In this document: positions 35,386-44,041 of the stretch, in pieces | How the letters are laid out: the number at the start of each line of letters is the position of its first letter | Position numbering within the stretch: the first letter of the stretch is position 1 | Assembly: GCF_001514115.1 (NCBI RefSeq) | Contig: NZ_KQ948452.1 | Location: 474,460-538,459, forward strand | Direction of reading: 5' to 3' | Length of the DNA: 64,000 nucleotides | DNA from: Streptomyces olivochromogenes | Lineage (GTDB): Bacteria; Actinomycetota; Actinomycetes; Streptomycetales; Streptomycetaceae | Program-made: the position numbers and the translations under genes | Notes under the pieces: generated by a model | Database searches by the model: none | What the model was told of the DNA's origin: nothing | The model's input: only the letters and a program-made list of their open reading frames with translations

Positions 35386-37875
35386 ATGTCCGTACTGACG
35401 CGCGACGAAGCGCAGACCCGTGCCCAGCTCCTCGACGTCCACCACTACGGGATCGCACTCGACGTGACCCACGGGGACGAGACCTTCGACTCCCTGACCG
35501 TCATCCGGTTCACCGCCCGCGCCGACGCGGACACCTTCGTCGAGCTGAAGCCCGCCGAACTGCGCTCCGTCACCCTCGACGGACAGCCCCTCGACCCCGA
35601 GACCCTCGACGAGAACCGGCTGCCCCTCAAGGGCCTCACCGCGGGCGAGCACGAACTGCGCGTCGACGCACGGATGCGCTACTCCCGCACCGGCGAGGGC
35701 ATGCACCGCTTCACCGACCCCACCGACGGCGAGACCTACCTCTACACCCAGCTGTTCATGGAAGACGTCCAGCGCGTCTTCGCCGCCTTCGACCAGCCCG
35801 ACCTGAAGGCCGTCTTCGAACTCTCCGTGACCGCCCCCGACGGCTGGACCGTCCTCGCCAACGGCGTCACCGAACACCTGGGAGAGGGCCGCTGGCAGGT
35901 CGCCCCCACCCCGCTGATCTCCACCTACCTCGTCGCCGTCGCCGCCGGCCCCTGGCACTCCGTCCGCACCGAGCACCGCGGCCTGCCCTTCGGCATCCAC
36001 TGCCGCCGCTCGCTCGCCCCCCACCTCGACGCCGACTCCGACGAGATCCTCGACATCACCCGCGCCTGCTTCGACCGCTACCACGAGAAGTTCGACGAGC
36101 CCTACCCCTTCGACTCCTACGACCAGGCGTTCGTCCCCGAGTTCAACGCCGGCGCCATGGAGAACCCCGGCCTCGTCACCTTCCGCGAAGAGTTCGTCTA
36201 CCGCTCCGCCGTCACCGACACCGAACGCCAGAACCGCGCCATGGTCATCGCCCACGAAATGGCCCACATGTGGTTCGGCGACCTCGTCACCCTGCGCTGG
36301 TGGGACGACATCTGGCTGAACGAGTCCTTCGCCGAGTACATGGGCTACCAGACCGTCACCGAAGCCACCCGCTTCACCGACACCTGGACCGACTTCGGCG
36401 TCACCCGCAAACCCTGGGGCTACGACGCCGACCAGCGCCCCTCCACCCACCCCGTCGCCCCCGACCCGGACGCCGTCCCCGACACCGCGTCCGCCATGCT
36501 CAACTTCGACGGCATCTCCTACGCCAAGGGCGCCTCCGCCCTGCGCCAACTCGTCACCTGGCTCGGCGAGAAGGACTTCCTGGCCGGCATCAACGCCCAC
36601 TTCGCCCGCCACAAGTTCGCCAACGCCACCCTCGCCGACTTCATCGACAACCTCGCCTCCGCCACCGAACGCGACGTCCACGCCTGGGCCGACTCCTGGC
36701 TGCGCACCACCGGCGTCGACACCCTCACCCCCACCCTCACCGCCGGACCCGACGGCACCCACACCCTCACCGTCGAACACCACGGCAGCCGCCCGCACCG
36801 CATCGCCGTGGGCCTCTACGACAACGACCTCGGCGTCGAGGGCCGCCTCACCCTGCGCGACCGCCTCGAAGCCGACGTCCCGGGGACCGAGCCGACCATG
36901 ATCGGCAAGCGCCCCGCCCTGCTCCTCCTCAACGACGGCGACCTCTCCTACGCCAAGGTCCGCTTCGACCCCGAGTCCTTCCGGACCGTGCGCACCGCCC
37001 TCGCCGGCCTGCCCGAACCCCTCACCCGCGCGGTCGTCTGGAACGCCCTGCGCGACGCCGTCCGCGACGGCGAACTGCCCGCCATGGCCTACATCGACGC
37101 CGCCCGCGCCCACCTCCCGCACGAGAGCGACCTCGCCCTCGTCCAGGGCGTCCTGTCGTTCGCCGCCGCCCAGGTCGCCGACCGCTACCTCCCCGCCGAG
37201 GACCGCCCCACGGCCCTCGCCACCCTCACCGACCTCTGCCGCGACCTCATCCGCCGCACCGAGGACGGCTCCCACCCCGGACTGCGCCTCACCGCCGTGC
37301 GCCACTACATCGACGTCGCCGCCCACCCCGACACCATCAGCGCCTGGTTCTCCGAAGGCACCGTCCCCGGCGGACCCGAACTCGACCCCGAACTGCGCTG
37401 GCGCATCCTCGGCCGGCTCGCCGTCCTCGGCGCCATCGACGACGCCGTCATCGAGGCCGAACTCGTCCAGGACCCCAGCGCCACCGGCCAGGAAGGCGCC
37501 GCCCGCTGCCGCGCCGCGCTGCCCGACCCCGAGGCCAAGCGCCGCGCCTGGGAGGAGATGTTCACCTCCGACCACCTCTCCAACTACCTCTTCATCGCCA
37601 CCGCCCAGGGCTTCTGGCAGCCCGAACAGACCCACCTCGTCCGGGAGTACGTCGAGCGCTACTGGGCCGACGCCGTCGCCGTCTCCGCGCGTCGCGGCCC
37701 CGCCATCGCCGACGCCGCCGGGCGCTACGCGTTCCCCGTCCACGCCGTCAGCCCCGAAACCCTCGCCCTCGGCGAAGCGTGCCTTCGTGACGCCGACCCC
37801 ATCCCCGCCCTCCGCCGCAAACTCCTCGACCAACTCGACGACCTGGCCCGAGCCTTGAAGGTACGAACCGCATAA
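35386..37875 (+). CDS. pepN: Aminopeptidase N, M1 family
   Basis: The 829-residue zinc aminopeptidase removes N-terminal residues from peptides in the cytoplasm. The M1 exopeptidase motif GAMEN is at 256-260. The zinc site HEMAH at 290-294 with Glu313 (NESFAEY) follows. The long helical ERAP1-like C-terminal domain (about 520-829) is complete. The start is uncertain: ATG 35386 matches the usual family start (MSVLTRDEAQ) but has no clear ribosome site; ATG 35377, three codons upstream, follows AGG. Length is normal. It stands alone, followed by a dispersed repeat. Confidence 0.95.
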   Translation: MSVLTRDEAQTRAQLLDVHHYGIALDVTHGDETFDSLTVIRFTARADADTFVELKPAELRSVTLDGQPLDPETLDENRLPLKGLTAGEHELRVDARMRYSRTGEGMHRFTDPTDGETYLYTQLFMEDVQRVFAAFDQPDLKAVFELSVTAPDGWTVLANGVTEHLGEGRWQVAPTPLISTYLVAVAAGPWHSVRTEHRGLPFGIHCRRSLAPHLDADSDEILDITRACFDRYHEKFDEPYPFDSYDQAFVPEFNAGAMENPGLVTFREEFVYRSAVTDTERQNRAMVIAHEMAHMWFGDLVTLRWWDDIWLNESFAEYMGYQTVTEATRFTDTWTDFGVTRKPWGYDADQRPSTHPVAPDPDAVPDTASAMLNFDGISYAKGASALRQLVTWLGEKDFLAGINAHFARHKFANATLADFIDNLASATERDVHAWADSWLRTTGVDTLTPTLTAGPDGTHTLTVEHHGSRPHRIAVGLYDNDLGVEGRLTLRDRLEADVPGTEPTMIGKRPALLLLNDGDLSYAKVRFDPESFRTVRTALAGLPEPLTRAVVWNALRDAVRDGELPAMAYIDAARAHLPHESDLALVQGVLSFAAAQVADRYLPAEDRPTALATLTDLCRDLIRRTEDGSHPGLRLTAVRHYIDVAAHPDTISAWFSEGTVPGGPELDPELRWRILGRLAVLGAIDDAVIEAELVQDPSATGQEGAARCRAALPDPEAKRRAWEEMFTSDHLSNYLFIATAQGFWQPEQTHLVREYVERYWADAVAVSARRGPAIADAAGRYAFPVHAVSPETLALGEACLRDADPIPALRRKLLDQLDDLARALKVRTA

Positions 37876-37904
37876 CCACGGCCTCGGCCACGGTCGGGTG
37901 GAGT

Positions 37905-38135
37905 CTGGTCGCGCAGTTCCCCGCGCCCCTTGGGCCGGGGCTGCGCCCCGGATCTCCGGCCCGCCCGGATTCGTTTGGCTGCGGGCCCGGTGGGGGCTGG
38001 TCGCGCAGTTCCCCGCGCCCCTAAAAGCCCTCAGCCCGTCCGGCGTTTGAGGACGAGGCCGTTCAGGCCGATGCGGGGGTCTGGGGGCGGCAGCCCCCAG
38101 GGATGGGACGGGTAGGGGCGGCGGGGGCGAGGAAA
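37905..38135. repeat. Composite dispersed intergenic repeat, copy 3
   Basis: Between pepN and the decarboxylase gene are two GTCGCGCAGTTCCCCGCGCC modules (near 37908 and 38000), one CAGCCCGTCCGGCGTTTGAG module, and the CTGGGGG...CCCCCAG hairpin with GGATGGGACGGGTAGGGGCG. The order is the same as at 15.2 and 30.8 kb. The remaining bases up to 38302 contain no recognised DmdR/IdeR-type iron box. Confidence 0.88.
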
Positions 38136-38301
38136 GCGGTTCAGGTTCCGGCGTGGCGTCTAGCACCTTCACCCCCCGCCCACATTTCCTCCGCCCACCA
38201 GTACCCCCATTCGGGTCGGATCGTTGACCTTTCAGGGCGCGCAGGCCCATCCCCGTACACGCTGGTACTCCCCCTGCCGCGCGCCCACCGGAGGACACCC
38301 C

Positions 38302-39666
38302 ATGAGCACGCCGCCCCTCGCCTCAGGCCCCGAAGGTCCCGGCGCGCTGCGGCCGCTGCTCGACACCGTCCTCGACGCACTGCGCGAGGGCGGCGAGGCA
38401 CGCGGGGGACCACTGCCCGCCGGCGGACCGGAGAGCGTGGCCCGGCGCGTACGGGACGCGCTCGGCGACGTACTGCCCGAGCAGGGAACCGAAGACGCCC
38501 TACGCGTCGTCGTACGGGCTCTCGCCGAGGGCGCGGCCGACCCCGCCGACCCCCTGTGCGCCGCCCACCTGCACTGCCCACCCCTCGCCGTCGCCACCGC
38601 CGCCGACCTCGCCGCCTCCGCCCTCAACCCCTCCATGGACTCCTGGGACCAGGCTCCGGCCGCCTCCGAACTGGAGGCACTCGTCACCCGGGCCCTGGCC
38701 CAGGAGATCGGCGCCGACGACGCCCTGGTCACCACCGGCGGCACCGAGTCCAACCAACTCGCCCTCCTCCTCGCCCGGGAGGCACACGCCGGTGTGCGGC
38801 TCATCCACGGCGCCAACGCCCACCACTCCCTGCCCCGCGCCGCCTGGCTCCTCGGCCTGCCCGACCCCGTCGTCGTCCCCGCCCCCGCCGGCACCATGGA
38901 CCTCGCCGCACTCGACGAAGCCCTCACCGAACTCCAGGGCCTCCGCGGCTCCCTCCTCGTGGCCGCCACCGCAGGCACCACCGACGCCGGACTCATCGAC
39001 CCCCTGCCCGACATCGCCGACCTCTGCGAAGCCCACGGCACCCGCCTCCACATCGACGCCGCCTACGGCGGAGGCCTCCTCTTCAGCGACCACCACCGCG
39101 GCAAACTCGACGGACTCGACCGCGCCCACACCGTCACCCTCGACCTGCACAAACTCGGCTGGCAGCCCGTCGCCGCAGGCCTCCTCGTCGTCAAGGACCC
39201 CCACGACCTCGACGCCCTGGGCCACCGCGCCGACTACCTCAACGCCGACGACGACACCGAAGCGGGCCTCCCCGACCTCCTCGGCCGCTCCCTGCGCACC
39301 AGCCGACGCCCCGACATCCTCAAAGTCGCCGTCACCCTCAAAACCCTGGGACGAGCGGGACTCGGCGCGCTCGTCGACCAGGTCTGCGCCCGCGCCGTCG
39401 AGCTGGCGGACCTCGTCGAAGCACACCCCGGCTTCGAGCTCTACGACCCGCCCACCCTCAGCACCGTCCTGTTCCGCCCCGCCGAAGCCTCCGACGAAGC
39501 CGTCGCCGCCGTACGCCGCACCCTGCTCCACGAAGGACGCGCCGTCCTCGGCCGAGCCCTGCTCGACGACCGGCTCTGGCTCAAAGCCACCCTCCTCAAC
39601 CCCCACACCCGGCCGGGCGACCTGGCCGCGCTCCTGAAACTGGTGGAAGGACACACACCCCGATGA
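38302..39666 (+). CDS. PLP-dependent lysine/ornithine-type decarboxylase, DesA-like
   Basis: The 454-residue group II decarboxylase has the PLP lysine in LDLHKLGW (Lys284), the pyridine-binding Asp252 in HIDAAYGG, and TGGTESNQLALLLARE (phosphate loop). DesA-like enzymes make cadaverine from lysine (or related diamines) for hydroxamate siderophores. The next gene, overlapping by 4 bases, is an N-hydroxylase, which supports that role over a general amino-acid decarboxylase. GGAGGA precedes the ATG. The acyltransferase and NIS synthetase of a full desferrioxamine set are not nearby. Substrate is inferred. Confidence 0.88.
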   Translation: MSTPPLASGPEGPGALRPLLDTVLDALREGGEARGGPLPAGGPESVARRVRDALGDVLPEQGTEDALRVVVRALAEGAADPADPLCAAHLHCPPLAVATAADLAASALNPSMDSWDQAPAASELEALVTRALAQEIGADDALVTTGGTESNQLALLLAREAHAGVRLIHGANAHHSLPRAAWLLGLPDPVVVPAPAGTMDLAALDEALTELQGLRGSLLVAATAGTTDAGLIDPLPDIADLCEAHGTRLHIDAAYGGGLLFSDHHRGKLDGLDRAHTVTLDLHKLGWQPVAAGLLVVKDPHDLDALGHRADYLNADDDTEAGLPDLLGRSLRTSRRPDILKVAVTLKTLGRAGLGALVDQVCARAVELADLVEAHPGFELYDPPTLSTVLFRPAEASDEAVAAVRRTLLHEGRAVLGRALLDDRLWLKATLLNPHTRPGDLAALLKLVEGHTPR

Positions 39667-41084
39667 GCCCGACGCCCCTCCCCCCACCCCACGAGCCCGA
39701 CGCGCCCCGCGACCTCGTGGGCATCGGCATCGGCCCGTTCAACCTCTCCCTCGCCGCCCTCGCCCACCCCCTCCCCGAACTCGACAGCGTCTTCTACGAA
39801 CAACGCCCCGGCTTCGACTGGCACCCGGGCCTGCTCATCGACGGCGCCACCCTCCAGGTCCCCTTCCTCGCCGACCTGGTCACCCTCGCCGACCCCGCCA
39901 GCCCCTGGTCCTTCCTCAACTACCTCAAGGACCGCGACCGCCTCTTCCCCTTCTACTTCGCCGAGCGCTTCCACATGCAACGCGCCGAGTACGACGCCTA
40001 CTGCCGCTGGGTCGCGGGCCGCCTCCCCGGACTCCACTTCGGCCACCAGGTCGACGCCGTCCGCTGGAACCCCGAACGCACCCTGTTCGAAGTCGACTTC
40101 ACCCAGCTCGACAGCGAGGGAGAAGCCGAGGCCCTCGGCCGTACCTACACCCGCAACATCGTCCTCGGCGTCGGCACCGCACCCCACATCCCCGAGCCCC
40201 TCAAACCCCTCGTCGACGCCCCCGGCGTCCCCGTCATCCACGCCGCGGACTACCTCGCCCACCGCGAACGCTTCCTCACCGCCGAACACATCACCGTCAT
40301 CGGCGCGGGGCAGTCGGGCGCCGAGGTCTTCCTCGACCTCCTGCGCAACCGGCCCGCCGGCCGCGAGAAGATCCACTGGCTCGCCCGCACCGAGGCCTTC
40401 GCCCCGATGGAGTACTCCAAGCTCGGCCTCGAACACTTCACCCCCGACTACACCCGCTACTTCCACGCCCTCACCGAGCCCGTACGCGACCGGCTCGTCG
40501 CCGCCCAATGGCAACTCCACAAGGGCATCGACGCCGACACCATCGCCGCCATCCACGACGAGCTCTACCGTCGCACCCTCCACGGCGGCTGGCCCGACGC
40601 CGTCCTCACCCCCGCCGTCACCGTCCGCACCGCGGGCCGCGTCGCCACCACCAAGGTCGAACTCCACCTCGAACACGGCCAGCAGGGCGCCCGCACCCGC
40701 CTCACCACCGACGCCGTGGTCCTCGCCACCGGCTACCGCGAACGCCCCCTCGGCCAGATCCTCGCCGGACTCGACCCCTACCTGCGCCGCGACAGCGCCG
40801 AACGCCCCCGCATCGACGACCAGTTCCGCCTGGCCCTCGACCCCTCCGTCCCCGGCCGCGTCTACGTACAGAACGCCGAACTCCACACCCACGGCGTCGG
40901 CGCCCCCGACCTCGGCCTCGCCGCCTGGCGCAGCGCCACCATCCTCAACTCGCTGACGGGCAAGGACCCCTACCCGCTCCCGCGCCGTACGGCCTTCACC
41001 ACCTTCGGACTCGAACCCCAGTCCCAGGTCCCGCCCGCCCGCCACACCGTCCAGACCCTCACCCCGCTCGTCGACGGACGGTAA
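39663..41084 (+). CDS. L-lysine/diamine N-monooxygenase, DesB/IucD family
   Basis: This 473-residue flavin N-hydroxylase has the FAD motif GIGIGPFNLSLAAL near 20-33 and the NADPH motif VIGAGQSGAEVF near 215. The substrate region has MEYSKLGLEHFTPDY, and the C-terminal ATGYRERP motif is present. It would hydroxylate the diamine from the preceding decarboxylase, giving an N-hydroxydiamine for hydroxamate siderophores. The ATG overlaps the decarboxylase stop by 4 bases. A hairpin terminator follows at 41092, so the cassette has just two genes. Confidence 0.9.
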   Translation: MSPTPLPPPHEPDAPRDLVGIGIGPFNLSLAALAHPLPELDSVFYEQRPGFDWHPGLLIDGATLQVPFLADLVTLADPASPWSFLNYLKDRDRLFPFYFAERFHMQRAEYDAYCRWVAGRLPGLHFGHQVDAVRWNPERTLFEVDFTQLDSEGEAEALGRTYTRNIVLGVGTAPHIPEPLKPLVDAPGVPVIHAADYLAHRERFLTAEHITVIGAGQSGAEVFLDLLRNRPAGREKIHWLARTEAFAPMEYSKLGLEHFTPDYTRYFHALTEPVRDRLVAAQWQLHKGIDADTIAAIHDELYRRTLHGGWPDAVLTPAVTVRTAGRVATTKVELHLEHGQQGARTRLTTDAVVLATGYRERPLGQILAGLDPYLRRDSAERPRIDDQFRLALDPSVPGRVYVQNAELHTHGVGAPDLGLAAWRSATILNSLTGKDPYPLPRRTAFTTFGLEPQSQVPPARHTVQTLTPLVDGR

Positions 41085-41091
41085 GAAGAAG

Positions 41092-41115
41092 ACCCCGGAC
41101 AAGAGCCCGGGGTCC
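41092..41115. terminator. Hairpin terminator between convergent genes
   Basis: GACCCCGG, 8-base loop, CCGGGGTC: a perfect 8-bp stem just after the N-monooxygenase stop and before the convergent 5'-nucleotidase stop. It could serve both directions. Confidence 0.7.
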
Positions 41116-41118
41116 TGA

Positions 41119-41160
41119 GAACAAGCGTGCTAGAACAAGTGCGCTAGAGCAGGCGGGCTA
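41119..41160. repeat. 14-bp tandem repeat overlapping a stop codon
   Basis: AGAACAAGCGTGCT, AGAACAAGTGCGCT and AGAGCAGGCGGGCT follow one another at 41119, 41133 and 41147. The last CTA is the TAG stop (minus strand) of the nucleotidase gene. Confidence 0.8.
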
Positions 41161-42972
41161 GAAAACCGGCGTGCCGTCCCGCGTGAGCTTCCAGTCCACC
41201 GAAGCGAACTCCTTCGGGTCGAGCACACCCTTCGCGGTCACCCACTCGGCGATCCGCGTACGGATCTCCGTCGACTCCGACCAGACCTCCTTCGCGGACG
41301 CCACATGCGGGAAGGCGCCGCCACCGTTCGCCCGGTAGTTGTTCACCGCGAACACGAACTGCTGCGCGTCGTCCAGCGCCGCACCGTTGTACGTCAGGTT
41401 CTTGATCCGCGAACCCTCCGCCTGCGCGATGTCGATGTCGTACCGGAGCCCCGACACATAGTCGTAGTTGTAGTCCGGACGGTTGTTCGCGTTGGTCAGC
41501 TTCTCCGTGTCGATCACCGCACCGGCCGCCGTCCGCACGAAGTAGTTCGCCGAGTACTCCAGGTACGCCCGCACCTGTGCCCCCGTCAGCACCTTCGCGA
41601 CCAGCGTGTTGTCGTACACGTACAGGCTCGACAGATCCCGGATCGTCACCTTGCCGGCCGGGATCTCGGAGGTGCGCGAGAACGGCGAGGCCTGCGCGAT
41701 CACGGGCAGCGACGCGTACTCCGTGCCCACCAGCGCCGCCTTGACCACGTCCTCCTGCACCTTGGTGATCAGGTCGATGATCGGGGCGTCCTTGTAACGC
41801 GCCTCGACCGTCGTCAGCGTGTCCGTGGCCGTGCCGACCACCTGGTTGACGTACGCCACCACCAGGTCGTGCTCGTCCTTCAGCAGCCGGGTGATCTTCG
41901 GGTCGTCGGCGACCGAGTTCGAGTTGCGGACCGTGGCCGCAACCGACTCGACCTGCCACTTCCCCTTCTCGAGGACCAGCTCGAAGTCGAACACCGACAG
42001 CCGCTCCGCATACGCCAGCGGCTCCGACAGCACCACGGTCCTGCCGGTCTTGGTGTTGGTGACCTTCAGCTCCGGGATCTCCACGTGCGCGTGCCCGACG
42101 AGAATCGCGTCGATCCCCGGCACCTGCTGGGCGACGAGCGCCGCCGAGTTCTCGACGTACGGCAGCTGGTCACCGTAGGAGGACGTGCCGGACGAACCGG
42201 AGTGCGCCGACACGACGACCACGTCCGCACCCATCGACCGCAGCTTCGGCACCCACTTCGCCGCCTGCTCCTCCAGACCCGGGAACGTCAACTTCCCCTG
42301 GACGTACGCCTTGTCCCAGATCGCGATACCCGGGTTCGTCAGCCCGAGCACCGCCACCTTCACCGACGGGGCACCCGGCACGTGGAACGTCTTCATGAAG
42401 TACGGCGGGAAAGCCGGCTTCAGCGTCTTCGCGTCCAGCGCGTTCGCACCCAGCAGCGGGAAGCGGCACTGCGACTCGAACTTCCGCAGCGTCTCGATGC
42501 CGTAGTTGAACTCGTGGTTGCCCAGCGCCACCGCGTCATAGCCGATCGCGTTCATCGCCTGCGCCATCGGGTGCACCGGACCGCCCTTGGCGGTGATCGG
42601 GTCCACCTTCGCGAAGTAGTACGTCAGCGGGGTGCCCTGGATCGTGTCGCCCGCGTCCAGAAGGAGGGTGTTGCAACGCCCCTTCTCCTTGCGGATCTCG
42701 TTCACCAGCGTCGAGATCCGCGCCAGACCCTGCGCGTTGCCCGCCGTGTCCTTGTATTCCGCGTCCTTGAAGTAGTCCCAGTTGAAGACATGTCCGTGCA
42801 GGTCCGTCGTGCCCATGACGGTGAGGGAGTGCCGCTTCACAGGCTTCTTCCTACCCCCTGCCGCCGCCGAGGTCGCCGCCTGCGCGGACGGAGCCGCGAC
42901 CGCACCGGTCAACGCCACCCCCGCACCCGTCACGGCGGACTTCTTCAGGAACTTCCGGCGGTTCAACGGCAT
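41158..42972 (-). CDS. Exported 5'-nucleotidase / 2',3'-cyclic phosphodiesterase
   Basis: The 604-residue protein has a twin-arginine type signal (MPLNRRKFLKKSAVTGAG, ending at about residue 33 after AQA). The metallophosphatase domain shows TDLHGHVFNW, LLLDAGDTIQGT, LGNHEFNYG, SAHSG and VGHAHVEIP. A 5'-nucleotidase C-terminal domain follows (about 380-560; NNYRANGGGAFPH). It releases phosphate or nucleosides from extracellular nucleotides. The ATG at 42972 has AAGGAG 8 bases upstream; the upstream in-frame ATG has none. Tat export is inferred from RRKFLK. Confidence 0.93.
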   Translation of the reverse strand: MPLNRRKFLKKSAVTGAGVALTGAVAAPSAQAATSAAAGGRKKPVKRHSLTVMGTTDLHGHVFNWDYFKDAEYKDTAGNAQGLARISTLVNEIRKEKGRCNTLLLDAGDTIQGTPLTYYFAKVDPITAKGGPVHPMAQAMNAIGYDAVALGNHEFNYGIETLRKFESQCRFPLLGANALDAKTLKPAFPPYFMKTFHVPGAPSVKVAVLGLTNPGIAIWDKAYVQGKLTFPGLEEQAAKWVPKLRSMGADVVVVSAHSGSSGTSSYGDQLPYVENSAALVAQQVPGIDAILVGHAHVEIPELKVTNTKTGRTVVLSEPLAYAERLSVFDFELVLEKGKWQVESVAATVRNSNSVADDPKITRLLKDEHDLVVAYVNQVVGTATDTLTTVEARYKDAPIIDLITKVQEDVVKAALVGTEYASLPVIAQASPFSRTSEIPAGKVTIRDLSSLYVYDNTLVAKVLTGAQVRAYLEYSANYFVRTAAGAVIDTEKLTNANNRPDYNYDYVSGLRYDIDIAQAEGSRIKNLTYNGAALDDAQQFVFAVNNYRANGGGAFPHVASAKEVWSESTEIRTRIAEWVTAKGVLDPKEFASVDWKLTRDGTPVF

Positions 42973-43110
42973 GTCTATGGCTCCTTGGGAATTGGTCAAC
43001 GACGCGCGTAGATTCTGACCCACGCATGACACTCCAGAACAGGCCCTGGAGGTTTCCATCTGGTGACCACCGGGCACCACGACCACCCTTGCGGTGACAG
43101 AGTGGGGCGT

Positions 43111-43824
43111 ATGGCCCCCACCGCAGAGGAACCCCGGCCCGCAGTCCCCTACGGAACCCCCGAATCACCCCGCATCGCCGTACGCGGCGAAGCCCACCTC
43201 GAAGTCGACCCCGAGATCGCCCGCATCGGCATCACCGTCAGCGCCCGCGGCACCGACCGACGCGAGGCCCTCGCCGACCTCACCCGCCGCAACGCGACGG
43301 CCATGGACCTGGTGAAGTCCTACGGAGACGCCGTCGAACGCCTCGAAACCGGCGCCTTCTCCATCAGCCCGGAACTCACGAAACACGGCCGCGGCGAACG
43401 CGTCCGCGCCTACCACGGCCGCGTCCACCTCACCGCCGAACTCACCGACTTCACCGCACTCGGCGAGCTGACCACACGCCTCGCGGACCTCGACCTCACC
43501 CGGGTCGACGGCCCCTGGTGGGCCCTGCGCCCCGACTCGCCCTGCCACCGCCAAGCCCGACAGCAGGCGGTCCGCGAAGCCGTCCAACGGGCTCGCGAAT
43601 ACGCCGAAGCCCTCGGCACCACTCTCGCCGCCCTCGTCGAACTCGCCGACATCGGCGCCGAGAACGCCCAGCCCTACCCGGCAGGCCCCGGCCGCGCCAT
43701 GCGCTCCATGTCCTTCGCCGGCAGCACCCCCGAAGAAGCCGCCCCCCTCGACCTCGAACCCGAGCGCCAACACGTCTACGCCCAGGTCAACGCCCGATTC
43801 ACGATGGCCCCGCCGGAGCTGTAA
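43111..43824 (+). CDS. SIMPL (DUF541) domain protein
   Basis: This 237-residue protein matches the SIMPL/DUF541 family. It starts the domain with RIAVRGEAHLEVDPEIARIGITVSA. The YGDAVERLETGAFSISPE strand and ARQQAVREAVQRAREYAEALG helix follow, with QVNARFTM at the end. There is no signal peptide, unlike many family members, so it may be cytoplasmic. It is divergent from the nucleotidase gene. Family function is uncertain (oxidative stress or signalling have been proposed). Confidence 0.85.
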   Translation: MAPTAEEPRPAVPYGTPESPRIAVRGEAHLEVDPEIARIGITVSARGTDRREALADLTRRNATAMDLVKSYGDAVERLETGAFSISPELTKHGRGERVRAYHGRVHLTAELTDFTALGELTTRLADLDLTRVDGPWWALRPDSPCHRQARQQAVREAVQRAREYAEALGTTLAALVELADIGAENAQPYPAGPGRAMRSMSFAGSTPEEAAPLDLEPERQHVYAQVNARFTMAPPEL

Positions 43825-44029
43825 AGCGCGGGTTCGGAAGGCTTGCCATTTCGCTATAGATATATGCAGTGGAAATATGCAGTACTGGATCCATGCGGCC
43901 GGGGTGTGCAAAGCGACCAAGCCGCTCATCAGAGCACCCCGGCGCACAATTCAACTGTTGTCAATAAGGCTTCACGTAAAGGTTGTTGAGTAGTCATGCT
44001 GGACCAATTCTCTACCGACCGGTAAGGCC

Positions 44030-44041
44030 TAGGCTCAAACC
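44030..44041 (+). promoter_or_regulatory. Probable leaderless promoter of pyk
   Basis: TAGGCT at 44030-44035 ends 6 bases before the ATG and no ribosome-binding site is present, fitting transcription from the start codon. The -35 region is not clear. The preceding 200 bases are markedly AT-rich for this genome, with ATATGCAGT repeated at 43862 and 43875. Confidence 0.45.

Noticed and set aside
35368..38298. A 976-codon minus-strand frame opposite pepN
   Set aside because: It is Gly/Val/Glu-rich antisense of pepN and runs through the dispersed repeat; the M1 peptidase motifs are on the plus strand.
38140..38301. An iron-responsive DmdR/IdeR box before the decarboxylase
   Set aside because: No TTAGGTTAG-type palindrome is present in the leader.
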